DNA of 6,546 nt from Phycisphaerales bacterium UBA1926 (GCA_002337215.1 DDFO01000033.1:27604-34149), one strand, 5' to 3'; shown: positions 1 through 6,546, counted from the stretch's first letter. Translations and numbers: made by a program. The notes: generated from the sequence alone by a model not told the origin.

Positions 1-564
1 AACGAGCCGGTCGAGATGCTCGTCCGCGGCGCGGGGGACATCGAGCCGGGCTGCGGTGGGCTGGTCTTCCTGCCTTACCTGACGGGTGAGCGTTGCCCGA
101 TCCCGGACCCGGACGCGCGGGGCGCGTGGATCGGGCTGAACCGAAACCACACGAGGGCGCACCTCGTGCGCGCGGTGCTCGAGGGCGTGTCGTTCGGGCT
201 GGCGCAGATCACGCGCATCGTCGAGGACGTCTCGGGCCGCCCCGATCGATTGCGGGTCACGGGGGGTGGGGCAAAGTCGCCCCTCTGGCGTCAGATTCTT
301 GCGGACGCGACTGGGCTGCCGGTCGTGGGGCTCAAGGTCAACGAGGGGTCCGCGCTCGGGGCCGCGGCGCTGGGCGCATTCGGCGTGAACGCGTTCGTGA
401 GCGTCGATGAGATCGCCGAAAAGTGGGTGTCGCTGACCGAGCCCACGATGCCGGAACGGTCACCGGAACTCGACGCGGCGCGGCGCGTCTATAACCGGCT
501 CTACGCCGACCTGAAACCCGCGTTCGGGGCCCTCGCCGGCGTGGCGCGGGGTGAGGTCAACTGA
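1..564 (+). CDS. xylB: Xylulokinase, C-terminal part (5' end outside window)
   Basis: The reading frame is open from base 1, so the gene starts upstream; only the last 187 residues are here, against roughly 480-500 for a full xylulokinase. The enzyme phosphorylates D-xylulose with ATP in the cytoplasm, giving xylulose 5-phosphate for the pentose phosphate pathway. What is seen is the C-terminal FGGY-kinase domain: [19 protein letters not shown], then the family signature region [20 protein letters not shown], then the nucleotide-binding glycine motif [17 protein letters not shown], and [13 protein letters not shown] near the end. The tail is a short helical stretch without further motifs. xylA follows after 43 bp in the same direction, which favours xylulokinase over other FGGY kinases (glycerol, gluconate, ribulose). 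The order xylB-xylA is the reverse of the common xylA-xylB. The family is sure; the substrate rests mainly on the neighbour and the motif style. Confidence 0.93.
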   Translation, partial: NEPVEMLVRGAGDIEPGCGGLVFLPYLTGERCPIPDPDARGAWIGLNRNHTRAHLVRAVLEGVSFGLAQITRIVEDVSGRPDRLRVTGGGAKSPLWRQILADATGLPVVGLKVNEGSALGAAALGAFGVNAFVSVDEIAEKWVSLTEPTMPERSPELDAARRVYNRLYADLKPAFGALAGVARGEVN

Positions 565-595
565 ATGTCGATCGGGCGGGCGCAGAGCGCATCCC

Positions 596-600
596 AGGAG
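596..600 (+). promoter_or_regulatory. Shine-Dalgarno AGGAG of xylA
   Basis: AGGAG lies 7 nt before the ATG at 608 and decides the start of xylA. The frame is also open back to a GTG at 551, but that start would overlap xylB, has no comparable ribosome binding site, and would add 19 residues unlike the family N-terminus. Confidence 0.75.
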
Positions 601-607
601 CGAGACG

Positions 608-1798
608 ATGGCTTCGAGGAACGACCTGAAACCAACTCCAGTCGACAAGTTCACGTTCGGCCTCTGGACCGTGGGCAACCCCGGGCGCGACCCGTTCGGC
701 TTGGAGACGCGTCCGCCGCTGAGCCCCGCCGAGATCGTTGAACTCCTCGGGGAGGCGGGCGGCGACACCAACGGTGTGCTGGGCGTGAACTTCCACGACA
801 ACGACCTGATCCCGATCGACGCGACCGAGGCGGAGGCGGCGAGGATCAAGAAGGACTTCCGCGCGGCCCTCGGCCGCACGGGGCTGCGCGTCTGCATGGC
901 GACGACGAACCTGTTCGGCGACCCGGTCTTCAAGGACGGCGCGTTCACGAGCAACGACGCGGATGTGCGCGCGTACGCGGTGCACAAGACGATGCGTGCG
1001 ATGGACCTCGGGGCCGAGTTCGGCGCGGATGTCTATGTGATGTGGGGCGGGCGTGAGGGGTGCGAGACCGACGCCGCGAAGGACCCCGTCGAATCGCTGC
1101 AGCGGTACCGCGACGCGGTGAATTTTCTGGTCGGGTACAGCGCCGACAAGGGGTACGGCTACAGGTTCGCCCTCGAGCCCAAGCCCAACGAGCCTCGGGG
1201 GCACATCTTTCTTCCAACGGTGGGCCATTGCCTCGCGTTCATCGCGTCGTTGGATGACCCGAGCGTGGTGGGTGTAAACCCCGAAGTGGCGCACGAGCAC
1301 ATGGCGGGGCTGAATTTCTCGCACGCCGTCGCGATGGCGCTCTGGCAAGGAAAACTGTTCCACATCGACCTAAACGACCAGGCGTACGGGCGGTACGACC
1401 AGGACTTCCGGTTCGGGTCCGAAAGCCCCAAGGCGGCGTTCTTTCTCGTCAAATTGCTCGAAGACCACGGCTACAGCGGTTACAAGCACTTCGACAGCCA
1501 CGCGTACCGGTCGAGTGACCGGACGGACGTTGTGGAGTTTGCACGCGGCTCGATGCGAACCTACCTGGCGCTCCGCGACGTTGCGGCGCGGTGGAACAGC
1601 GACGAGACAATCAAGAAACTGCTCGCCGAGCTCCCCCAGGGCGGGCTGACGGGCGGCGACGGCGCGCCGGAGTCGTACTCCCCGGAGACGGCGCGAGCGC
1701 TCCGGCAACGGAGCTTCGATCGTAAGGCGATGACAGCGCGCCGCCTGCCGTACGAGGCGTTGGATCAACGGACGATGGAGATCCTGATGGGGCGGTGA
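608..1798 (+). CDS. xylA: Xylose isomerase, class I (short, actinobacterial type)
   Basis: This gene encodes a 396-residue cytoplasmic TIM-barrel enzyme that interconverts D-xylose and D-xylulose with two divalent metals, the first step of the isomerase pathway completed by the adjacent xylulokinase. Its length fits class I enzymes (about 390) rather than the longer class II (about 440). The active-site set looks complete: H63 and D66 in [10 protein letters not shown]97/T99/F103 in CMATTNLF, W146 in [10 protein letters not shown]190 and K192 in [13 protein letters not shown]226 and H229 in [15 protein letters not shown]254 in FHIDLND, D264 and D266 in GRYDQD, and D296 in KHFDSHAYR. These all sit nine residues later than my recollection of the Streptomyces enzyme numbering, consistent with a slightly longer N-terminus. 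The motif HDND replaces the HDDD of Streptomyces without touching the catalytic His or Asp. The start at 608 is set by AGGAG at 596-600. Probably cotranscribed with xylB. Confidence 0.97.
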   Translation: MASRNDLKPTPVDKFTFGLWTVGNPGRDPFGLETRPPLSPAEIVELLGEAGGDTNGVLGVNFHDNDLIPIDATEAEAARIKKDFRAALGRTGLRVCMATTNLFGDPVFKDGAFTSNDADVRAYAVHKTMRAMDLGAEFGADVYVMWGGREGCETDAAKDPVESLQRYRDAVNFLVGYSADKGYGYRFALEPKPNEPRGHIFLPTVGHCLAFIASLDDPSVVGVNPEVAHEHMAGLNFSHAVAMALWQGKLFHIDLNDQAYGRYDQDFRFGSESPKAAFFLVKLLEDHGYSGYKHFDSHAYRSSDRTDVVEFARGSMRTYLALRDVAARWNSDETIKKLLAELPQGGLTGGDGAPESYSPETARALRQRSFDRKAMTARRLPYEALDQRTMEILMGR

Positions 1799-1823
1799 GA
1801 TCGCAACGGCGAGGGGGTGAGCC

Positions 1824-1845
1824 TGAAGCCGCCGGACGGCTTTGC
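1824..1845 (+). terminator. Weak terminator-like hairpin after xylA
   Basis: AAGCCG (1826-1831) pairs with CGGCTT (1837-1842) around a 5-nt loop, extendable by two G-T pairs outward. It lies about 25 bp after the xylA stop and is followed by only a short T run (TTT, 1841-1843). The stem is GC-rich but short and the T tract is poor, so it may be a partial or attenuating terminator, or chance in G+C-rich DNA. Confidence 0.35.
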
Positions 1846-1856
1846 GGATCCGGACA

Positions 1857-1878
1857 CCATGCGTCTTGAGTCGCATGG
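1857..1878. promoter_or_regulatory. Inverted repeat, candidate operator upstream of uxuA
   Basis: CCATGCG (1857-1863) and CGCATGG (1872-1878) are perfect 7-bp inverted arms around an 8-nt spacer, giving a 22-bp dyad centred at 1867.5. If transcription starts at the A of the uxuA ATG (1909), the centre is at -41.5, the classical position of an activator overlapping the -35 region. No consensus -35 hexamer is seen at the expected place (1874-1879 reads CATGGA), which would suit an activator-dependent promoter. The regulator is unknown; the functional reading is inference. Confidence 0.45.
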
Positions 1879-1896
1879 AACAGGTGCGGCCCCGGG

Positions 1897-1902
1897 TATC
1901 AT
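1897..1902 (+). promoter_or_regulatory. Candidate -10 element (TATCAT) of a leaderless uxuA promoter
   Basis: TATCAT matches the TANNNT form of a sigma-70-type -10 element and ends 6 nt before the uxuA ATG. It occupies exactly -12 to -7 if the A of the ATG is +1. No Shine-Dalgarno is visible before this ATG, as expected for a leaderless mRNA. It is AT-rich in an otherwise GC-rich stretch. The -10 role is inferred from pattern and spacing only. Confidence 0.45.
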
Positions 1903-1908
1903 CGCGGC

Positions 1909-2991
1909 ATGAACGACGCGAGCACGCAGGCCGGGGATTGTCCGATCACGATGACGATGCGGTGGTACGGACCTGGCGACCCGGTGCCCCTGTCGCATAT
2001 GCGGCAGGTGCCGGGCGTGACAGGTGTGGTGAGCGCCGTGTCGGGCGTCCCGGCGGGCGAGGCGTGGCAGGCCGACCGGGTGGCGGCGCTGCGTGACGAG
2101 GCGGAAGGCGCGGGGCTCTCGCTGGACGTGATCGAGTCGATTGCGGTCTCGGAGGAGATCAAGCTCGCGGGCGACGACGCGACGCGGCACGCCGACGCGT
2201 GGTGCGCTTCGCTCGAAGCGGTGGCGGCGTGCGGCGTGAAGGTCGTGTGCTACAACTTCATGCCGGTGTCGGACTGGATCCGGACGGATCTGGCGATGCC
2301 GCTCGACGACGGCTCGACGACCCTGGCGTACGACGACGCGGCGATGCCTGACTTTGAGAAGAAGGTCGAGAGCGGCGAGGCGAGGAACCTGCCCGCGTGG
2401 GACCACCTGGATTTCAGCCGTTTCGGTTCCCTGCGTCAGCGGTATCAGGCGCGGGGTGAGGGCGGGCTGTGGGACGCGCTCGGGGCGTTCCTGGAACGGG
2501 TGACGCCGGTCGCGGCGTCGCTGGGGATCAGGCTCGGGATCCACCCCGACGACCCCTGCTGGTCGGTGCTGGGGCTTCCCCGGATCATCACCAGCCCAGC
2601 GGCGATGAAGAAGGTGTGCGGCCTGGCGGACGACCCGGCGAACGGGCTTACGTACTGCACCGGTTCGCTGGGGTGCGATCCGGCGAACGACCTGGTGGCG
2701 GGGGCGACGGAACTGGCGTCGCGCGTGTCGTTTGTGCATGCGCGGAACGTGAAAACGACCGGGCGCCGTGTCTTCCACGAATCGGCCCACCCGCGTGCAT
2801 TCGGCGATGTCGATCTGCCGGCGGTGCTCCGCGAACTGGTCCGGGGCGGGTTCCGCGGGCCCATGCGGCCGGACCACGGCCGGATGATCTGGGGCGAAAC
2901 GGGAACACCGGGCTACGGGCTGTATGACCGCGCGTTGGGGGCGGCGTATCTGCTCGGAGCACTCGATGGGATCGAGTGTGCCGGTGGCTGA
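1909..2991 (+). CDS. uxuA: Mannonate dehydratase
   Basis: This gene encodes a 360-residue cytoplasmic TIM-barrel, metal-dependent enzyme that dehydrates D-mannonate to 2-keto-3-deoxy-D-gluconate, the step after uronate isomerase and fructuronate reductase in D-glucuronate breakdown. Family motifs run in order: MRWYGPGDPVPL near residue 17, RQVPGVTGVVSAV at 32-44, YNFMPVSDWIRTDL at 115-128, IHPDDP with H212, LGLPRIITSP at 221-230, NGLTYCTGSLG with C250, FVHARNV with H277, FHESAH at 289-294, RPDHGR with D322 and H323, and GYGLYDRALGA at 335-345. H212, C250, H277 and D322 are the likely metal ligands. The length matches Bacillus-type UxuA (about 360) rather than the longer E. coli form (394). 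ATG 1909 has no Shine-Dalgarno but an ideally placed TATCAT; an internal ATG at 1951, directly before the MRWYGP motif region, is the alternative. The gene follows xylA by 110 bp and probably has its own promoter. Confidence 0.96.
   Translation: MNDASTQAGDCPITMTMRWYGPGDPVPLSHMRQVPGVTGVVSAVSGVPAGEAWQADRVAALRDEAEGAGLSLDVIESIAVSEEIKLAGDDATRHADAWCASLEAVAACGVKVVCYNFMPVSDWIRTDLAMPLDDGSTTLAYDDAAMPDFEKKVESGEARNLPAWDHLDFSRFGSLRQRYQARGEGGLWDALGAFLERVTPVAASLGIRLGIHPDDPCWSVLGLPRIITSPAAMKKVCGLADDPANGLTYCTGSLGCDPANDLVAGATELASRVSFVHARNVKTTGRRVFHESAHPRAFGDVDLPAVLRELVRGGFRGPMRPDHGRMIWGETGTPGYGLYDRALGAAYLLGALDGIECAGG
2960..2978. repeat. 8-bp inverted repeat at the 3' end of uxuA
   Basis: CACTCGAT (2960-2967) and ATCGAGTG (2971-2978) pair perfectly around GGG inside the last codons of uxuA. 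A second short pair, GCCGG (2980-2984) with CCGGC (2993-2997), spans the stop codon. Neither is followed by a T run, so they are not typical intrinsic terminators. They could stabilise the mRNA 3' end or be chance. Confidence 0.4.
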
Positions 2992-3031
2992 TCCGGCGTC
3001 TCTGTCGTCGGCTCCGGGACGCTTCTTTGCG

Positions 3032-3049
3032 GAAGTTGAGACAAACTTC
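3032..3049. repeat. 6-bp inverted repeat upstream of the TPR gene
   Basis: GAAGTT (3032-3037) and AACTTC (3044-3049) flank a 6-nt spacer in the AT-richest part of the 151-bp gap between uxuA and the TPR gene. It is extendable outward by one G-T pair. It may be an operator within the promoter region; no convincing -35/-10 pair was found (the best, TTGCGG at 3027 with TGAAAT at 3050, is weak). Confidence 0.3.
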
Positions 3050-3096
3050 TGAAATCCGCCGGAGCATCTTCCAAACCGACTCCTCGTACGCATGGA

Positions 3097-3114
3097 ACCG
3101 GTGCGCGCACCGGT
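3097..3114. promoter_or_regulatory. Perfect 18-bp palindrome in the leader of the TPR gene
   Basis: ACCGGTGCGCGCACCGGT equals its own reverse complement over all 18 bases. It lies 17 bp before the strong Shine-Dalgarno and 28 bp before the ATG at 3143. As DNA it could bind a dimeric regulator; as RNA it would fold into a 7-bp stem with a CGCG loop just upstream of the ribosome binding site. Which role applies, if either, cannot be told from sequence. Confidence 0.5.
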
Positions 3115-3131
3115 GCAGTCGCGTGTGGCGC

Positions 3132-3137
3132 AGGAGG
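3132..3137 (+). promoter_or_regulatory. Strong Shine-Dalgarno AGGAGG of the TPR gene
   Basis: AGGAGG sits 5 nt before the ATG at 3143. It overrides the upstream in-frame ATG at 3092, which has no ribosome binding site, would translate through the palindrome at 3097-3114, and would put 17 extra residues including an EED stretch ahead of the signal peptide. Confidence 0.8.
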
Positions 3138-3142
3138 AAGAC

Positions 3143-6100
3143 ATGACACCGATCCCGTTCCGGGCACGATGCGGCTGCATTCTGATTGTTGGCGTGAGTA
3201 TGTGCACACCCGCTTTGGGGAGCCCGAAGGGTGACCAGGCACTATGGACCGCCAACGGCCTGCTGGAGCGCCGGCTTCACGAAGAGGCGATCGCGGAATA
3301 TCGGGTTGCCCTGCAAACGCTCGACGACCCTGCGGCGCGGGACGAGGCGCGCTATGGGCTCGCCGTTGCGCTGTTTCGATCCGGGGATCACGAGCATGCG
3401 ATCGAGGCGATCGATGAACTCGAGACCGGGAACGAGTTTCGGTTCGCCGCCGAGTCGGGCATCCTCCGAGCCCATGCGCTCCACAGGCTCGGCCGATTCG
3501 CCGAAAGTGCCGATGCGTTCGAGGTGTTCTTGCGGCACTATCCGGACCACCCATCGTCTGGAACAGCCCGTTCGCTCGCGGTTGAAAGCCTCAACCGGGC
3601 GGGGGACCACCGCGCGGCGATCCGGCTCCACGACCGAATTTCGGGAATGCTGGACGAAGACACCCTTGATTCAGAGTCCGCCAAACGGGCACGGTTCTTC
3701 GCGGCGGTCTCTCACGCAACGCTCGGCGCGCACGCCGATGCGACTCGGCTGTTCGCGTCGCTCGCCGACGCGAAGGGTGACGCGATCTCGCAGCAGTCCT
3801 CACTCAGGCTCGCGCGGTCGCTGGAAGCGTCGGGCCGATTCAGGGACGCGGAGCCCGCGTTCCGCGACGCGTTGACGGCGAGCATCGCGCCGGTTCGTCA
3901 CGACGCGATGCTCGGGCTCGCCTCGTTGTCTCGCACCCTGGGAGACCCCGACGAAGCCGTGGAACTGCTGGCGGCGCTCCGCCGCGAGGCTCCCGACTAC
4001 CGGCGGGGGAGCGTCTCGCTCGAACTCGGGATCTCTTCGCTCGATCTCGGTCAACCCGGAAACGCGGCGGTGCACTTCGAGGACGCCGCGAAGGAGAATG
4101 AACTCCGCGACAGCGCAGCCTACTGGCTCGCGCAGACCTCTCTCCGCGTGGGGGATGCGGAACAGGCCGCGGCTCGCCTTGACGAGGCGCTCGATGCGTA
4201 TCCGGAGAGCCCGCTTCGGGCCCGGATGGCGTACGACCTCGCGGACTCTCTCGCGCAGGATGGACAGACCGAGCGGTCGCGACGCGCGTTCGAGTCGTTC
4301 CGCAAGGAGTTTTCGGATCACCCGCTTGTCGCCGACGCGCTGTACACCGAGGCGACGCTCGCGCTCTCGGCGGGTGATTTCTCCCGAGCGATCAGGCTCG
4401 CCGAGCGACTGCTCCGGCGATATCCCGAGCATGAGCTGGCCGCCGACGCGGCGTTCGTCCTCGGCGAGGCCCACTACCGCGGCGACGACGCGGACGCGGC
4501 ATTGCGCGTCTTCCGAGAATTGCACTCGGCTGATGAGCTCCGGGAGGGGCTCCGTGGACAGGCCGAATACAGGCTCGGCATGAGCCTCTATCGCGCGGGC
4601 CGGTCCGCCGAAGCGAAACGGGTGTTGGAACGCGTGGTCGATGCCGACAACGATGCGGTGAGCGACGCGGACACGACCGGGACCGGAACAGACAAGCGCT
4701 ACGCGCCGGCGCTGACCGCGTTGGGATCCATCGCGTTTCAGGACAATGACTGGGACCGCGCCGCTGCGTATTTTCGACGTGCGCTCGAGGCCGACGACTT
4801 GGCCGGGCCGAACCGGGACGACACGGGCATGAAGCTCGGGCTCGCGCTCGCTCGGCTCGATGAGACCGAGGAGGCGATGGCGTGGTTCGAGCCGCTGGCC
4901 CGTGAGGATGGCCCGCACGCCGTGCACGCGACGTTCGAGATCGGGCAGTCGCTGGAACAGATGGGACGCGATGACGAGGCGGCCCAGGTCTTCTCTGGGC
5001 TGCTGGAAGAACACCCCGGATCTCGATTCGAGGGGCACGCGCTCCGTCGACTCGGTGCCATCGCGTTGCGACGCGGCGACCCGGAGGCCGGGATCCGGCA
5101 TCTGGCCGATGCGGAGAGCATTCTGGGCGACGACACGCCGTTGCGAATCGATCGAGCACGCGGGCTGCTCGATCTGCAAAGGGCGGATGACGCGGTTGCC
5201 CTGCTGAGCCCTTCGGAGCCCGGGGAACTTGCAGAACGGATCGCGTGGCGGGGCATCGCGTGCCTTCGCGCGGGCCGGTCGATCGCGGCGTGCACCGAGT
5301 TCGATCGACTCGAGTTCGATTCCCTTGATCCGGGCCTCGCTGAACTGGTCCGTCTCGAACACGCCCGCGCGCTCAACGAGACCGGCCGATCCAACGACGC
5401 TCAGCGGATGCTCGCGGCGCTGGGCGCGTCCGCCCGCAGCAACGGCATCGCGTCGCGAGCAACCATTGAGTTGGCGTCGATCATGATCGAAGAGTCGCGG
5501 CACGCTGAAGCGATCGATGTCCTCGACTCGCTCTTCGAATCGGCGTCGCTCCCTGCGGCGCTGTGCGACGCCGCACGCTACCAAGCCGTGTGGGCACGTT
5601 TCAGTCTCGGCGAGCATCAGGCAGTCATCGACCTGCTCGATGGTTCCACTCCGGCGTGCGATTCACACGAACTCACGACGGCGACGCGGTTCCTCCTCGC
5701 CGAGTCCCTGCTCGCCGTGGGGCGTGCGTCGGCGGCGGCGGACCGGTTCGCCGTTATCGTGCTGACCGCTCCGGAATCAGCGGAGCACGCCCCCTCGCTG
5801 CTGCGGCTCGGGGAAGCCCAGGGCGCGGCGCAGCGATGGACGGAGAGCACCGCGGCGTACACGACGTATCTGGAGACGTACCCCGATTCCAGCGATTGGT
5901 TCCGTGCCCGGTTCGGTCTCGGGTGGGCCGCGGAGAACGCGGGCGATCCCGAGGGGGCGATGTCGCACTACCGCCTGGTGACCGATTCGCACCGCGGCGC
6001 CACCGCGGCGCGGGCGCAGTTCCAGATCGGCGAGTGCCTGTTCGCGCAGGGGCGGCACGAGGAGGCCGTCCGCGAGCTTTTGCGTGTGGACATTCTGTAC

Positions 6101-6295
6101 GCCGAGCCCGAGTGGAGCGCCGCGGCGCTCTATGAGGCGGGCCGGTGTTTCGAGGCGATCGGGAAGATCGGCGAGGCGCGGTCGCAGTACCGCGACGTCG
6201 TCGGACGGTTTACTGAGAGCGAGTGGGCGGCCGCGGCCCGTGAACGGCTCTCGGCGCTTGGCGGGGGACGCGTCCCGGGCCGGGAAGGTGACTGA
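3143..6295 (+). CDS. Giant exported TPR-repeat protein, ExbB/TolQ-associated
   Basis: This gene encodes a 1050-residue protein. Residues 1-26 look like a Sec signal peptide: basic R7 and R9, a hydrophobic core CILIVGVSM, and an A-L-G cleavage site before S27. No lipobox is evident, so a soluble periplasmic location is expected. From about residue 34 to 1034 it is a near-continuous array of some 25-27 degenerate TPR units. Good examples are at about 102-135, 322-354, 395-428, 519-552, 593-625, 881-914 and 991-1024, with the recurring pattern of small residue, G at the turn, A-A/Y-F and a closing YP or HP. An acidic, Thr/Gly-rich linker at about 500-518 interrupts the array. No catalytic domain or C-terminal membrane anchor is seen. 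The gene overlaps by one base the following ExbB/TolQ-type gene, so the products are probably translationally coupled and may act in one complex, as the much smaller TPR protein CpoB (YbgF) does with Tol-Pal. The role as a protein-protein scaffold is inference; the exact function is unknown. Confidence 0.9.
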   Translation: MTPIPFRARCGCILIVGVSMCTPALGSPKGDQALWTANGLLERRLHEEAIAEYRVALQTLDDPAARDEARYGLAVALFRSGDHEHAIEAIDELETGNEFRFAAESGILRAHALHRLGRFAESADAFEVFLRHYPDHPSSGTARSLAVESLNRAGDHRAAIRLHDRISGMLDEDTLDSESAKRARFFAAVSHATLGAHADATRLFASLADAKGDAISQQSSLRLARSLEASGRFRDAEPAFRDALTASIAPVRHDAMLGLASLSRTLGDPDEAVELLAALRREAPDYRRGSVSLELGISSLDLGQPGNAAVHFEDAAKENELRDSAAYWLAQTSLRVGDAEQAAARLDEALDAYPESPLRARMAYDLADSLAQDGQTERSRRAFESFRKEFSDHPLVADALYTEATLALSAGDFSRAIRLAERLLRRYPEHELAADAAFVLGEAHYRGDDADAALRVFRELHSADELREGLRGQAEYRLGMSLYRAGRSAEAKRVLERVVDADNDAVSDADTTGTGTDKRYAPALTALGSIAFQDNDWDRAAAYFRRALEADDLAGPNRDDTGMKLGLALARLDETEEAMAWFEPLAREDGPHAVHATFEIGQSLEQMGRDDEAAQVFSGLLEEHPGSRFEGHALRRLGAIALRRGDPEAGIRHLADAESILGDDTPLRIDRARGLLDLQRADDAVALLSPSEPGELAERIAWRGIACLRAGRSIAACTEFDRLEFDSLDPGLAELVRLEHARALNETGRSNDAQRMLAALGASARSNGIASRATIELASIMIEESRHAEAIDVLDSLFESASLPAALCDAARYQAVWARFSLGEHQAVIDLLDGSTPACDSHELTTATRFLLAESLLAVGRASAAADRFAVIVLTAPESAEHAPSLLRLGEAQGAAQRWTESTAAYTTYLETYPDSSDWFRARFGLGWAAENAGDPEGAMSHYRLVTDSHRGATAARAQFQIGECLFAQGRHEEAVRELLRVDILYAEPEWSAAALYEAGRCFEAIGKIGEARSQYRDVVGRFTESEWAAAARERLSALGGGRVPGREGD

Positions 6296-6546
6296 TGGAT
6301 AAATCGAGTTCGATCGTGACCGTGCTTGCGCAGGCCGATCCGGGTCTTTCGATCTTCGATCTCGCGATGAAGGGCGGGATCATGATGATCCCCATCGCGA
6401 TCTGCTCGCTGATCGTCGTCGCGGTGGTCGCCGAGCGGTTGTCTGTGCTCCGGGCGTCCCGGGTTGTTCCGCCCGGGTTTGAGAAGCGATTCAAGAAAGC
6501 CCTCGGAACCGCGGACTCGGCCGGCGTGTCGAAAGCACGCGACGTG
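6295..6546 (+). CDS. MotA/TolQ/ExbB-family proton channel protein, N-terminal part
   Basis: The gene starts at the ATG sharing its A with the TPR stop codon (TGATG overlap), with AAGG at 6285-6288 as a plausible ribosome binding site; it is cut by the window end, leaving 84 residues of a family usually 200-250 long. After a polar start (MDKSSSIVTVLAQADPG) comes FDLAMKGGIMMIPIAICSLI, beginning the first membrane helix at about residues 28-47, followed by VAERLSVLRASRVVPPGF. This is the typical ExbB/TolQ N-terminus, with the E-R-L/L-R motif leading into the cytoplasmic loop. Family members form inner-membrane proton channels with ExbD/TolR and power outer-membrane processes or motility. The short N-terminus and coupling to a secreted TPR protein favour ExbB/TolQ over MotA. 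The diagnostic helices 2-3 and the partner gene are outside the window. Confidence 0.85.
   Translation, partial: MDKSSSIVTVLAQADPGLSIFDLAMKGGIMMIPIAICSLIVVAVVAERLSVLRASRVVPPGFEKRFKKALGTADSAGVSKARDV

Noticed and set aside
551..607. Upstream GTG start for xylA
   Set aside because: It overlaps the end of xylB, lacks a ribosome binding site, and adds residues not typical of xylose isomerases; ATG 608 has AGGAG at proper spacing.
1842..2096. 84-residue plus-strand frame overlapping the start of uxuA
   Set aside because: It is in a different frame from uxuA, Arg/Gly-rich, without a recognisable motif or ribosome binding site.
3092..3142. Upstream ATG start for the TPR protein
   Set aside because: It has no Shine-Dalgarno, runs through an 18-bp palindrome, and would bury the signal peptide behind 17 residues; ATG 3143 follows AGGAGG.
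3143..3220. Lipoprotein signal in the TPR protein
   Set aside because: Cysteines occur at residues 10, 12 and 21, but none is preceded by a proper lipobox; the A-L-G site before S27 fits ordinary signal peptidase better.
1765..3255. 496-residue open frame on the minus strand opposite uxuA
   Set aside because: It lies antisense to a clearly recognised uxuA, is rich in Arg, His and Pro as expected from the complement of GC3-biased coding DNA, and shows no family motif.
3800..5617. 605-residue open frame on the minus strand opposite the TPR gene
   Set aside because: Long antisense frames are common in G+C-rich DNA. Its composition is Arg/Glu/Val-rich without domains, and the plus-strand frame has a signal peptide, repeats and a strong Shine-Dalgarno.
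1..6546. tRNA, rRNA, CRISPR array, insertion sequence, phage or toxin-antitoxin features
   Set aside because: Both strands were read for cloverleaf-like segments, regularly spaced repeats, terminal inverted repeats and transposase or integrase motifs; none was found.

Overview
The window is G+C-rich throughout (about two-thirds by eye, strongly GC3-biased) and codes densely on the + strand. The gene content suggests a planctomycete, perhaps a Phycisphaerae-like marine bacterium: a xylose/uronate catabolic block next to a giant secreted TPR protein that is translationally coupled to an ExbB/TolQ-type channel. The taxonomic call is inference from gene content and style; no rRNA or other marker is present.

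Positions 1-2991 hold three sugar-catabolism genes in one direction. They are the 3' end of a xylulokinase (xylB), a complete class I xylose isomerase of the short actinobacterial type (xylA), and, after a 110-bp gap, a complete mannonate dehydratase (uxuA). xylB and xylA are 43 bp apart and look like one transcript. uxuA probably has its own promoter: the gap holds a weak terminator-like hairpin, a 7+7-bp inverted repeat, and a TATCAT hexamer placed exactly where the -10 of a leaderless transcript would sit. XylA and XylB turn D-xylose into xylulose 5-phosphate. UxuA turns D-mannonate (from D-glucuronate) into 2-keto-3-deoxygluconate. Together they fit a cell eating xylose- and glucuronate-bearing polysaccharides such as glucuronoxylan or ulvan (inference).

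Positions 2992-3142 are a 151-bp non-coding region with two dyad symmetries, one a perfect 18-bp palindrome, followed by a strong Shine-Dalgarno. From 3143 a second unit begins: a 1050-residue protein made of a signal peptide plus about 25-27 TPR-like helical repeats. Its stop overlaps by one base the start of a MotA/TolQ/ExbB-family inner-membrane channel subunit cut by the window end. This pair looks like the start of a Tol-Pal/ExbBD-like envelope energy-transduction operon.

No RNA genes, mobile elements, CRISPR arrays or pseudogenes were seen. No clearly new system is evident. The best second-look items are the uxuA promoter architecture and the giant TPR protein coupled to an ExbB-like channel.
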